Positions 1-11,800 of a stretch of 25,590 bases of DNA are shown here, piece after piece; positions within the stretch are counted from its first letter, which is position 1; every line of letters begins with the position of its first letter. Below the pieces are notes generated by a model, which was not told the DNA's origin, searched no databases, and saw nothing but the letters and a program-made list of their open reading frames with translations. Source of the stretch: Vitrella brassicaformis. Lineage: Eukaryota; Sar; Vitrellaceae. Position numbers and translations under genes: made by a program. The DNA is taken from NCBI GenBank assembly GCA_001179505.1, contig CDMY01000533.1:31102-56691 (forward strand), written 5' to 3'.

Positions 1-595
1 GGAAGCTGAAAATTGGCTATGCCTTGACCCTATTGTTGTTGCGCGGTCTCTCTCTCTTTGCGTTCGTGTGTGTATGGGTTTTAATTGCGTGGTTTTTCCG
101 TTTTTGTTTTCTGTGCCTCGTGAGCAATACACACACATGGATGAGACACGCGTGTGCAAGCTGATCCAATCATGATCGCCTCACCAGATTCATGTGCTGC
201 ACGAATGTCTCAAGGATGATTCCACCGTACTTTTCAGCGAAGGGAGACCGTCGGGCTAACAGTCATTTTCTATTTGGTCCGTGTCTTGGTGCCGACCTTT
301 ATTGGACAGGTCGACAAGGGCACTCCAGCCATTCATTCAGATGAATGATGTCGTTCTATGCCCCGAGCTGTAGCTCACAATAAATATCTCTGGTTGTCAC
401 AAAAATCATGTCCCTCTTCGCAAGCATGGGGTCCGGAGTCCGGACGATTCCCCGTAAAATCTGACGCAGACCTCAACAGACCAACATCAGATTCTTCAGA
501 TCTCTTGACCTCATGATGATCCCTTGCTTTGGACGTGGCTTGCATTCGTAAGTATTGCTCCTGAAGGCCTTCCCAGCCCTTCCGCGCGTAACATC
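1..595. other. Upstream intergenic region of the giant adhesin gene
   Basis: No convincing coding exon was found on either strand. The stretch is pyrimidine-rich at its left end (a run of ctctctct near 50). It contains two short inverted repeats: a 7-bp arm pair around one central G at 431-445, and GAGCT-GT-AGCTC at 365-376. A GTAAGT donor-like string at 548 could belong to an intron in the 5' untranslated region. Promoter elements are presumed to lie here but none could be recognised. Confidence 0.5.
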
Positions 596-1025
596 ATGGG
601 GCCTCGCCACAATCTGTTGGCGTGCCTTCTTCTGGTTGGGCTCTTCGGCTGCCCACCCACGTCCGCATGGGGGCTCAACCACACACGCGAGCACCTCCTG
701 AGAAGGCTGCTTGGTAATGAAAAATGGCCCCCTTTCTCATGCCTGCCGTCTCCTGACATTGGTGCAGGTCCTCCTGAGGTATCTGGGGCGTGCAGGTGCT
801 CTTCATGCGCCGACAAATATGGCCATCATGTGGACATACCGATGAAAGAGAGCCTCAGCGATGAGGATCGGCGTCTCAGCTGCGCCGCTCTGTGCGCGAG
901 TGATCCAACATGCACCGGTTTTGAGGTGTGGCTAGCGCCTCGAGAGTCCAACTGTGAGGTGCATTGGACACCCATCGACTGGATTGACACATCGGCAGAC
1001 AACATCGAATGCTTCCCCAGACGAG
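596..1025 (+). other. Signal peptide and N-terminal apple-like segment (exon 1)
   Basis: The exon opens with a short basic start, a Leu-rich core and a likely cleavage after P-P-T-S-A near residue 23. From about residue 40 to 143 it has regularly spaced Cys, including C-A-A-L-C and a following T-C-T-G-F-E-V-W. This resembles PAN/apple domains, in which paired Cys on a helix precede a G-F-x-x-(F/W) strand. The exon ends in phase 1, so the segment joins the vWA domain like a shuffled module. The apple call is by pattern only. Confidence 0.55.
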
Positions 1026-2847
1026 GTGCGCAGATGTACTGATGTGCTGTCTGTGTCACCATGCCTCTTGATGTGGTGCCTGTGCGGTGTTTGCGTCTCG
1101 CTCTCTTAGGCTATGCGCCGGTGGATCTTGTAATTCTGCTTGATCGGTCTCTGTCGGTGAAAAGTAATGGGTGGAGCCTGGAGACGGAATTCACGCGAAA
1201 GCTGCTGGACGCGCTGCCCATTGCCCCGGGAGAGATCAACGTGGCCATTATCCACTTTGGAGCCGACACCTACTATGCCATGCCAGATGAGGTTCATAGC
1301 CACAAAGCCACATCCCCACGCTACAGAATGTCGGTTATCCCATATGTTGCCTATGCAGGCAATGTCGTCCTCTGGCGACTTCATCCAGACAAAGGAGGAG
1401 GCCCTGACGGCCATTGACAACCTTGCCGTCCTCGAGCTCGAGTACGGCACGGACCTCATCGGTGCTCTGCATGCCATGATCACCGTGCTCAAGACCAAGA
1501 GCCGCAAGGCCAAGCAGCAGGGAGAGCTGGTGTCGGTGGTGCCGTGGTTCGCCGTGATTATCACTGATGGCGAGAACACGCACCGCTGCAAGGAGGTCTC
1601 TGGGGAGACCTTCTGCATGCCGTCTGGGGAGTTCGTGAAGTGGAAGCATCACCCCAACTACCGCGGCAAGAACCCCTCATGGGTGGAGCAGAAGATGGAC
1701 CATGTCCTGGTATGTGGAAGGGGAAGGAATAGCCGCACAAATATGTTCTGGTCCCTGAGGGTTTGTCTGTGTGTTAGGCTGAGGTGCCTGAAGTGCGTCG
1801 TTTCTGCATCGGAGTGCGGCTCAAGACACAGAGAGGCCGGGTGAGCGATACACCGATGGATGCACACGTGTGGACGGGATGTCTGCGTGTCAGGATGATT
1901 TGTGGGCGATGGCGAGCATCCTGAAGGAGGACCATGTGTTTGAGATCCTGAGCTTCGAGCTGCTTGACTACCTCATCGAACAACTGCTCATCCTCATTGG
2001 CTCATTCGAAAGTCAGTCAGTCAGCCAGCGACTGTCAGCCAGCCATTGATTAAGAGGAGGCATTTCTGCATGTGCGCGTGTGTGTGGTACGTGTCAGTCT
2101 GCGGGATAGAGAAGGAGTGGACTGAATGGATTTGCAACGTCGAGTGCGGCCAAGGCAGATACGTCCGGACTCGGATCGAGCGGGTGATGTCCTCACAAAG
2201 AGACCAACAAACGAACCAACGAACGACGGAAGGAGCACCATCGTTGATGGTTGTCCATGTCAATCAGGTGAGCCTGGGGCGTGATTGTGTCGGTGTGGGT
2301 GAGGGGACGTGGACGCGCGTGGTCAAGGAGTTCGACGAGACAGGCGGCATCTGCATCAACCCAAAAATGCCCGTCTGCCCTGACGGTCACGACGTTATCT
2401 GCCGCATTTTGTTGCTGGGCCTCGTGACCTACCCCGAGCTGGTCAAGTTCCTCATCAAACACATCGAGTGGTTTGAAGATATCATCACCAGCTGCGTCCA
2501 CATCAGTAATAATAACAAGTAACCGATACCAAAGGGAGCGATAGGTCCTCTCTGTCTGCAGGCACGTATTGCCCGATGCTGAACGTGACGTACATCAACC
2601 CGCCGCCGTCATTCCTCGAGCACGTGTACCCGGCCTCGTATTTCGAGCTGATAAGCGAGGAGCTGATACTGCCGACGGTGGACCACACAGTGGAGTTCCA
2701 GGACATCCACAGGGCCCTCACGCACAGCGCGGCCATACCCAATGGAGTGGGCGACATCCACCTCAAGATGGCACACATGTTCACTGACGCGCCGCTCGTA
2801 CAGGTGGATCGATAGATGCATATACACATACACATCCAGATACACAG

Positions 2848-2890
<43 letters not shown>

Positions 2891-5800
2891 AAATACATAC
2901 ACACATGCATACGTACATGTACGCGGTTGTTGTGTCTCGTGTCATATACGGACCCCGTCCGTGTGCAGGTGTTTCGAGTGACGACCCAGCGACAGTTCTC
3001 GCCCCTGCTGCCCAAAGAGGTGATCGACATGCTCGCGCACTGCGAAGGAGGTATGCATGCCACACACACACACACTGAAGACACCACCGTTGGATTCCAC
3101 TGCGTCTTTGCCCGGGCAGTGAGTGAGTGCGGCAACAAGGCGGGCATCGAGGGAGTGCTGTCGTCAAAGCTGCCGTCGGCCACATTCACACTTACGGATG
3201 AGTCGTCTAGCGATCGATTCGCCGCCAAGCTGCAGTGCGTGACGCGGGAAGACGCAGAAGACAACCCGTACGACAACCCCCTGCCACCCACACCAGCACC
3301 GCCACAAGAGAAACTCAGAGGTGACTCACCCACTGATTGACTCCCACACCCACGCACTCAAGCACACACCTGACTGTTTGTCTTTTGTCCCAGTGTGTCA
3401 GGATCTGAGTGAGTGGTCCGATTGGGAGTGTAACGCCGAGTGTGGCAAGGCCAGCCACGTGCGGACCAGACGGGAGAGGGTCGTCTTTGACACCTCGTGT
3501 GACGACGCCGAGGCGTCTCCATGGGACCGCCGAGCAAAGGAGTTCCGCGTGCCGTCGTCACCCGGTGATGATGGCCTCTGCCGCAGCGACCTTACTCGAT
3601 GCGCTTTCGGTCAGTGAATGGATGAATCCAATCGTCATGGATGTCTTGTCGTGTCGATGTCTGCAGGTGAGCGCACCAAGTGTGGTGGGTGGTATGCGGC
3701 AGCCCCTCACCGGCACTTCGAGTCGTTCCTCTCCGACCTCACAGGCACCTCATGCACCAAAATCAGTGAGACAACGAAAAAGAAAGAGACAGAATTCGCC
3801 ACGAATCCTTCGTTCGTCAGGCCAGTACTGCCACCACATGAGCGTGACTTTCGATCCCGGCCACAAGGGGTGCAATCCGTGGTTGGACCTCCTCGAGACC
3901 TTCTCGCCCGCACCTTTCCTCCTCACGTCAGAGCAGCTCTTCCTGAACGAGACTGCGCACACACTGCGGTATGTAATGGTTGAGACCGCCCAGTCGTCCT
4001 CCCAGTGCCTGAAGGACAGCATTGTGCTGGAGATGGGCAACCTCTACACATACAGGCCAACCATACGCGTAAGTGAGCCAAGCCATGCCAAGCCAAGCCA
4101 AGCCAAGGATAAGAAAAGTGGCTCCACGTGCTCGTCTTCTCTGTGCAGGTCTACCAGTCCTTACCTGGTGGTGGCCGTCTGCTGATCGCCTCATGCACAG
4201 GAGACACACGAACAGGAGCCAACACCAACACAGGTCAGCACAGAGAGAGAAAGAGAGAGGCAAAGAGGGAGCCGGAAACATGCCACACCCACAAATGCGG
4301 TGACTAGGGCTGCATTGTCTGCATTAGCTTGCAGGTGGGTCCCCAATCGCGTGCGACAGCGTCGGCACTCTCGAGGCGCTCGTCAAAGACCAGCGGCACC
4401 AGGCAACCCTCACGCTGCAGGACGATGCATCGACAACCGTCGAGGTGCAGATGCAATGCATGAGCGACGCGGACCCCGACACGGGACAGCTGCCAGACGA
4501 CCCAAGTGAGCCCTGATATCCCGTGGGTGACCCGCACACCTTTATATGCCCAATTGTTATCCTCAATGCCCGGATGTGTGCAGTGGCCGTCGCGGAGAAC
4601 TTCAGTGAGTGGACTGAGGCCATTTGCACGGCGGCGTGCGGCGTCGGAAAACTCCTCAAGTCAAGGAGACAACTGGTCAGTATGTCGGAAAATCTATCCA
4701 TGTGTGCGTGGGTGTGTGTGATTGCCGCATGTGTCCTTCGTTATCAGGTGAGCCGTCGAGGGTGTTTCATCCGCGGCTTGTACAGGAAGCTGTTCCGTCG
4801 GTGGATGCGCAAGGCCAAGGAATTCGACCTGCCAGTCACGCCTGAATTCTGCAGCCCATACACATGTATGTACGTGCGCACACAGACAGGCATACTCGGC
4901 AGAACATGCGTGTGTATCCATTCAGGTCCCGAAGTGGAGTGCAGCATCCCTTATCCGCTCTTCCCCATCACAAACAGACCTGAACCCAACGATAAACGCA
5001 ACTGCCTCTCAGAAGGTACGCGGCTGCATCGGGGGGAGCAGGTGACGACGCTTCTCCATTTCCTTCCATGGCATATATGTAATATGCAGCTGATTTCATC
5101 ACCGGCCTGATCGCCACGTACGACATCGACTATGCCTCCGGCCCCCTGGCCACCCTCCCCGCCCTCTCGCCACAAGAGTTCGGCCTGCACCGGATTGACA
5201 ACACAGACAACGGCAAGTGTATGCTGCTCAGTTACCGCAGCGGCCAGGGGTTGGCTGGCAGCAGCGGCAGCAACATCGAGCTGGACTTCAACGAGATGGA
5301 CACGGACAATCCCACAAGAGTGCAGCTGTACGACCGGGGTGAGGGGAACGGCACCACGACCGCGACGATGCTCGGAAGCTGCGACGGCGACTCCAGGCTC
5401 ATTGCTGAAGGTGAGCGTTGAGTGTTGCAGGACATATCAGCATGCTGTGATTGCGTGCCACGTAGGTCCCAGCTGCACCTCCTTCCTGGGACCCGGCAGC
5501 CTGGCGATCATCTTCTACCGGGCCTACGAGCCGGACACTTTCTCGTTCGTAACGTTCGTGTCCATCTGTCAGGGCACACAGGTCGTCTTCACCAACAACG
5601 GGTGGAAGCGGGATGACGGCGGCTTCAGAGAGAGCGAGGACCGCTTCACCTGGACGGCGCCCACGGAGGTGACGCCCGGCGAGGTGATCACTTTCATGAG
5701 CCTCATCGCCGCAAGCTACCTGCGGCTCGGTGACAATGGCGACCAGATCTTTGCGTACCAAGAGCGCAGTGATGGGGAAATTGTGTTCATTTATGGGGTG

Positions 5801-8800
5801 AACAACAAAGGGGAGAAGGTGTGGCAGGATGACGCCACAAACGACAAGACGTCCAGCCTGCCGTCGATACTGGCCAAGGGGCCTTTCCACATGCCGCTGA
5901 AACAGAACCCCTGCATACGGTAGCGATGCAGACGGACAGGACAACACACACACAGACAGGTCAATATTGATGTCTCTCTCTCTCTTTTTCTGTGCGTGTG
6001 TGAATGTCGTCTTTGCAGGTATCTGGGTCCGACCGAGGGGTCGACGGCCTTTCTGCTGTCGAGCATCGCTGACCATGGGCACTGGGGCTGGACGGACAAC
6101 ACCGACGACACATTCATTCCCGCATGCCCATTCGCAATCACCGACGCAGGGCAACCAGGTCCGTCATCATATGACACGGACAAGAGACATATTTTTTGTG
6201 CCTGTGCAGAGAGTGGCTTTTACAGCGGGTCGAGTGCGTGCGAGAACATGGAACAGGTGACGATGGTGCTGATGAACGAGGCCCCCGAGGCGTCGCTGAC
6301 ACTCTTCTCAGAACAGGGTGACCAGGTGCGCATGGTCCTCACGCCCGCCGCACCCGCACTCGAAGAGCCACAGCCACCAGACAACACCACCGAGCCGGGC
6401 CCCAAGCCGACAGCCCGGCCCCCTCCGCCCCCCAACGGCACCACCGATGCCGCGTCGTATGTGTTTGAGGGTGGGGAGGTGCTCAATTGCGACGGCAGCG
6501 GTATGGAGCTGTGCATCCCGCTGGCCAACGAGGGGCAGCACATCAACAGCTGGACCTGGAACAACATGGACGACACACAGACCTGCAGGTCGACCATCCG
6601 ATGGCGCCAGCCGCCCGGCGTCGAGGCCTCGTCTTTGTACAGCTGTCTCTGGGCACCCCTTGCGCAGAACCCATGCAATGGTGTCCAAGAGACCACCGTG
6701 TGGACGTCACCGGACCACCCCGACGTCCCGTACATACTCATACGCAACACAGCCGGGTCAGCCAGACACACAAACCAAGAGAGAGGAGAGACCGAGGTGG
6801 AGAGTGGCATTTGTGCAGGATAGCGAAGGGTGAGGTGATCATATCTCCTGGGGACACTAGTGTGCGCTACACAGTGGAGTGTCTGTACCAGGGTGGATAT
6901 GGCACCTCAGTCGTGGTGGCCACGGACCAGAGGCAGGCCGTCGTCATACACGGTGAGCCCTGTCTGTCAACCACCCTTCATCACACCGTGGCCACATGCA
7001 AGTGATGTCTCCCGTGTCTCGTCCCTCTCTCTTTCACAGACTTGCCGCTCGGCGCCGTGGCGTCCTTCACATTCGACCAAGGCCTGGCACGCAACCTCGT
7101 CTCAGCATCACGACCTCCCTTCGCCCTCTCAGCAACCGACATGGCCTACAACGGCCCCACAGTGATCAGAGACGGCCTGACAATCCTCTCGGAGTGCACC
7201 ACAGCGTCATTCCAGCTCTTTACCAAGGCGGATGGCACCAGCAGCAGCGACATCGAGGCCTTCACTGTGGTAATGTCAGTCCGTGTGGACACGTGGCCGG
7301 AGGGGTGGGACAGCGCAGTGCCGCTGCTAAGTGTGACGAGGGGAGAAGGGGGCGACTCTGTGGCGCTGCTGGATGCGATCGCCGCGAATGCGACCACGGG
7401 GGACGACCCGAGATGCCCCAATGTGGGCGAGGTCAGGGCGAGCACTGTGTGTGCGGCGGGGCTGGACGTCACCGTCCTGACGCCGCTCACCCTCATTTTC
7501 ACCACGGTAAGACGAGGGCGGACCAGGGAACCGCCATGTCTGCATTCATTGCCCTTCGGTTCATCAGACAGAGGGCCTGCGTGTGTACGTGGGGTCATCG
7601 AGGGTGTACAGTGACCCGGCTCTCCGAGTGGCGATTGATAAAACCTCCACATTCACCCTCGGCAGCCCCATGGGCAAGGTCCCCGATGAGACCGGGACCC
7701 TTTTGCAGTCGTGTGATGTTACTGTCGAGAGCCTCTACAGGGGACCGCAGCTCATCACGCCCGATGGGGTGTTCCCCGCACACGGGGCCACTGATGTGCC
7801 TCTGGACCAGCGCACCTTGGTGGCCTTCTTGGACCGGCAATTCACCGTCAATCGCCCCTTGCAGGTGAGACGATGACGGCAGATTTGGTCTGGTGGGTGT
7901 GAGCGCCTGTCTGTCTCTCTAGGTGATGGTCTTTACCATTCCCGCATCCACAATCGACGTGCCGAGCCCACCCCCCGTGTTTGTTGCCCGCTTCACCAAA
8001 AGAGGCGAAGGGAAAGGAGACATGAAGACGATGGTGTCGGTCAGGGAGTCGGTCATGACGGTCAGGCTGCCCCTGCACATGGTCCCGTCCACCCGGTACC
8101 AAGTCGTCATCCCGGCGGGCAGCGTCGCAGACACACACGGGCAGCTGCTCAAGACGCGCATCGAATGGCGATTCACGACGACCGACGGTAGCCTCCCTGA
8201 CAACAGGTGACTGGCTGGATGGAACGCATGCGTGGAGGTGTGCTGATGTTGTGCTATGTCTCTTTGTGCAGCCCCCCCGTGCGTCTGTCATCCTCCTTCC
8301 CATCAAACGGAGTGACCGATGTGGACCCTAGAGGCCCGATCGTCATTCCCTTTGACGGGCCCGTCACACGTGGGTATGGCGCGATCACCATCCGGCCCAC
8401 GGACCACTCCAACGACACCCACCAATCATCGCTGCGCGACCTTGCCCTCACAATTGCCATCGAGGACAAGTCGCTTGTGCACGTCCAAGAAGACGTGATG
8501 GTGGTCCACCTGCCGTCCCCCCTCTTCCCCTACACCACCTATGAGACACTGCTTCCCGCCTATTCCCTGTTCGACCATGCCGGCAACCCTCTGCAGCCCC
8601 CGGGCATCTACATCCGCTTCAGCACGTGGGACAACGAAACACTCGACGAGACGGCAGCAGAGGCAGGAGGCGTGCTCTCCCCCAATGAGTGGGACACACA
8701 GCCGCCGTCGCTCTTGCACTTTACAAGCGTGTCCCCAACCGTCACCGACGTATACCTGGAGATGGTTTTCGATGAGGATGTCCGTGTTGTGCCGGGGTGG

Positions 8801-11800
8801 GTCTACATCGCCTCTGTGGAGGGGCTGGAAGAGAGACCGATGCCTGTGTGGCTGAGCAATGACGCTGTCGTGGGATCGCATCTAGTCGTCAGGGCGGCTG
8901 GTGTGGCTGCCGGCCTGGGGTATAGTGTCATTGTGCCCCGCAGCCGCATTCGAGACCACGCAGGCAACTTCTTTGCTGGACTGAGGTGAGGTGAGGTGGA
9001 AAGAGCGGACGCCGTGTCTCTGTCCTATGCATCAATTATGTCCGCGACACGCAGATACGGCGACAGGACCTTCACCGTCCCTCAGACGACCACCAGCCCT
9101 TCGCCGTTACGTCTCGTCCGTGACCTGTCCTACCCTCCCCCCGACTCCACCCGGCTGCCCCCCACCTCACCCGTCATCCTCACCTTCTCCCACGCCGTCT
9201 GCCGCCCCTCCTTTCCCTCATACATCCTCGTCAAGCCCGTCCAGGCGCCCGGCCGTTCAGCCATAGCGTCTCTTGTCGACACATCAGACAGCGAGCAGGT
9301 GCGCATCGAGGGGCCGTCCGTGTTTCTGAGCCTCAGGCCATGGCTCACGGGCGGCACTATATATGAGATGGTGCTGCTGGAGGGCACCTTAACCGACTGC
9401 AGGGGTGGCAGGTCTCCTCCAGTCGGGGAGAGTGTGGGAGGCGAGGCTTTTTCCTTCTCTGTCGGCGCGCCTACTGACGGCACACCACCCACATTGGTGC
9501 AGCTGTCGCCTGTTGCGGGTTCAGCTGACGTGGAGACATCGCTGCGATCGCTTGTGCTGGCTTTTGACGAGCCAGTCGTCATCGCGCCGCGAGCCACCCA
9601 GTCCATTGGGATATCCCGCGGCGGCCAATCAGATAGGGAGATAGGCCGTGAGCACGTTAAGGCGTTCGGGAGTGTTGTGGTGATTGAGCTGGAGAGTGCC
9701 TTGCGGCCCGGTGGCGATTATGGCGTGTCGATTCCCGTCGGGCTGATAATGGACTATGCCGGCAACGTCTTCAGCTTCTACAGCAAGTGGGAATTCAGCA
9801 CATCCGCTCTGCCGACGGCATCTGCCAGCCCTTTGGCTCTGCTGAGTGCCTTCCCGCAGAGCCTCGCAGTCGGTGAGCCGCTGACTCTTCTCTTCAACGA
9901 GACGATCAGCATACACGTCACCGGCCAGGCAATCGAAGTGCGGCCGACCAACGACGAGCACGCGCCATTCCACATTCGAGACGACGGCTATTTCTACCAA
10001 GGAGAGCTGGGGAGTGCGCAGTGGACCGAAGGAAAAGGGAGCCTCATTGCCACTGACGGCGGGCTGGCGGTGCTTTCCTTCCCCTACCCCCTGGGCCCAT
10101 CTCTCTCATACAATGTCACCCTTCCCGCCGGTCTATTCACTGGTCTAAACGGGTCTTTGTCAAGCGAGACGACCATCAGCATCGACCTCTCTGCAGCAGC
10201 CGATGCCGCCGATCAAGAGCCGCCTCGAGCACTGTATTTCTTTCCTCCGCCCGAGGGCATCCCTCTGGTGTCATCGGACATCATCGTGAGCTTCACAGAA
10301 GACATTGCCCCATCCCTCAATGTGGAAGAACAGCAGCAGGTCACCCTGAAGCCAGATGGAGGGGCCGAGGAAGCCGTCCCCTTCACGATCAAGGGCAGCG
10401 TGCTCATTGCGACGCCTGCATCGGTTCTGCAGCCGTCCACTGCATACACCCTGACCATCCCACAGACAGCCATCACCGACCTCTCGCGCAATCCCATGAC
10501 CGGCGATGTCGTCTACGCCTTCACGACCGGCCAGCCGCCATCCAGTGGTGAAGAAGAGGACACTCGTGGCCCGGCTGTGTTGCCTGGAGGCGTTTTGCCC
10601 CCACAGGACGCCACGGATGTCCCTCCCTCTGTGTCGTTCGTGGTGGTGTTTGACGGGCCTGTGATAGTTGTTGGGGGCGTGCTGGCGTTCGCCGCTGCTG
10701 AGAGGCCTGGCGTGGATCCCATCTTTGTGGATCTGCATGACGCCGAGAGAGTGTGGCTTGGCGGCAGTGCTGGCAACCACATCATGATTGTCGCTCTCGA
10801 GAGGCACCTGCTGCCAGACACACAGGTAGGAGGCGGGGAAACATGGATGGATGGATACACAATCTCTGATTGTGCGTGTCTGTGTGTGCAGTATACCGTG
10901 ACAGGGCCACTGGGTCTTCTGGAGGATGCGTCAGGCAACGCTCTCACTTACGATGTCTCAACACAGGCAGGGCGATTCACAACCGGCGCCCCGTCAGCCG
11001 TCCCCCCAACGACGCTCACCACCCCGACCGCCCCCCTGGTCCTCAGCCACGCGGCCCCCATCCCTCCCGTGCAGCTCGACACACCCACGGGGGATATTAT
11101 CCTCTCCTTCCCTCACCCATTCACACGTGGCAGCGGGGTGATTGAGGTGGTTCCTGAATCGATCGACGGTCTGTGGCCCCCATCGCTGTCGTTCGATGCT
11201 GCCAAGCAGACGGCGACCGACATGGACGTCACGAGTGAGGGCCATGTGGGGCTGCTGGGCGGCGGGCGTGTTGTCAAGGTGCGGCTTGGGTCGGTGGGTG
11301 TGCGGCTCACTCAAGGGGGTGAGTACAGGATACGGTCGTCAGAGGGGGCCCTCTTGGTGAGTGAGTATGAAGACTGGAGAACGGACGACCTGAGACACAA
11401 ATGTCTTCCCTGCCTTGGTTGCTTTCAGGCGCTTCAGGGCCGCAGCTCCCTGTCTGTCGATGCCTCCATATCAGTGGCCGATGCACCATTAACAGGAGAC
11501 ACCGACGACGAAGAGGCATATGCCACCATTCAGCCGCAGAGCGTCACGCCCCCACGTCAATCAACCTCGCCGTCCTCCACCCCCGCATCTATCGTGCTGC
11601 ACTTCCCCGCCCCTGTCATCGCCGCCGCCGCCGCGTGCCGCATCTTCGTGTGGCCCCACACACAGCAGGTGGCACCCGAGGGGAGAGCCGCTGTGGACAG
11701 CCAGGCTGTCATCGATCTGACAGACTCAGCAAAGGTGCAAAGCACGGTCAGAAAGGCTGAAATATGCCCCGTGACGTGACATGTGGTGTCTGTTGTGCTC

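Noticed and set aside
524-1042. Longer N-terminus starting at the ATG at 524 and ending at a stop at 1042
   Set aside because: Starting at 596 gives a textbook signal peptide. The stop is removed by the intron 1026-1109, which joins in phase to the vWA domain.
2503-3357. 284-codon minus-strand frame
   Set aside because: It is antisense to exons 8-10 and includes the CA/TA microsatellite. The translation is simple-sequence and has no domain pattern.
8996-11779. A single 927-codon open frame as an intact gene
   Set aside because: It is the continuation of the Ig array, reading through two short stop-free introns. Both ends join other exons in phase, and the first codons lie in the preceding intron.
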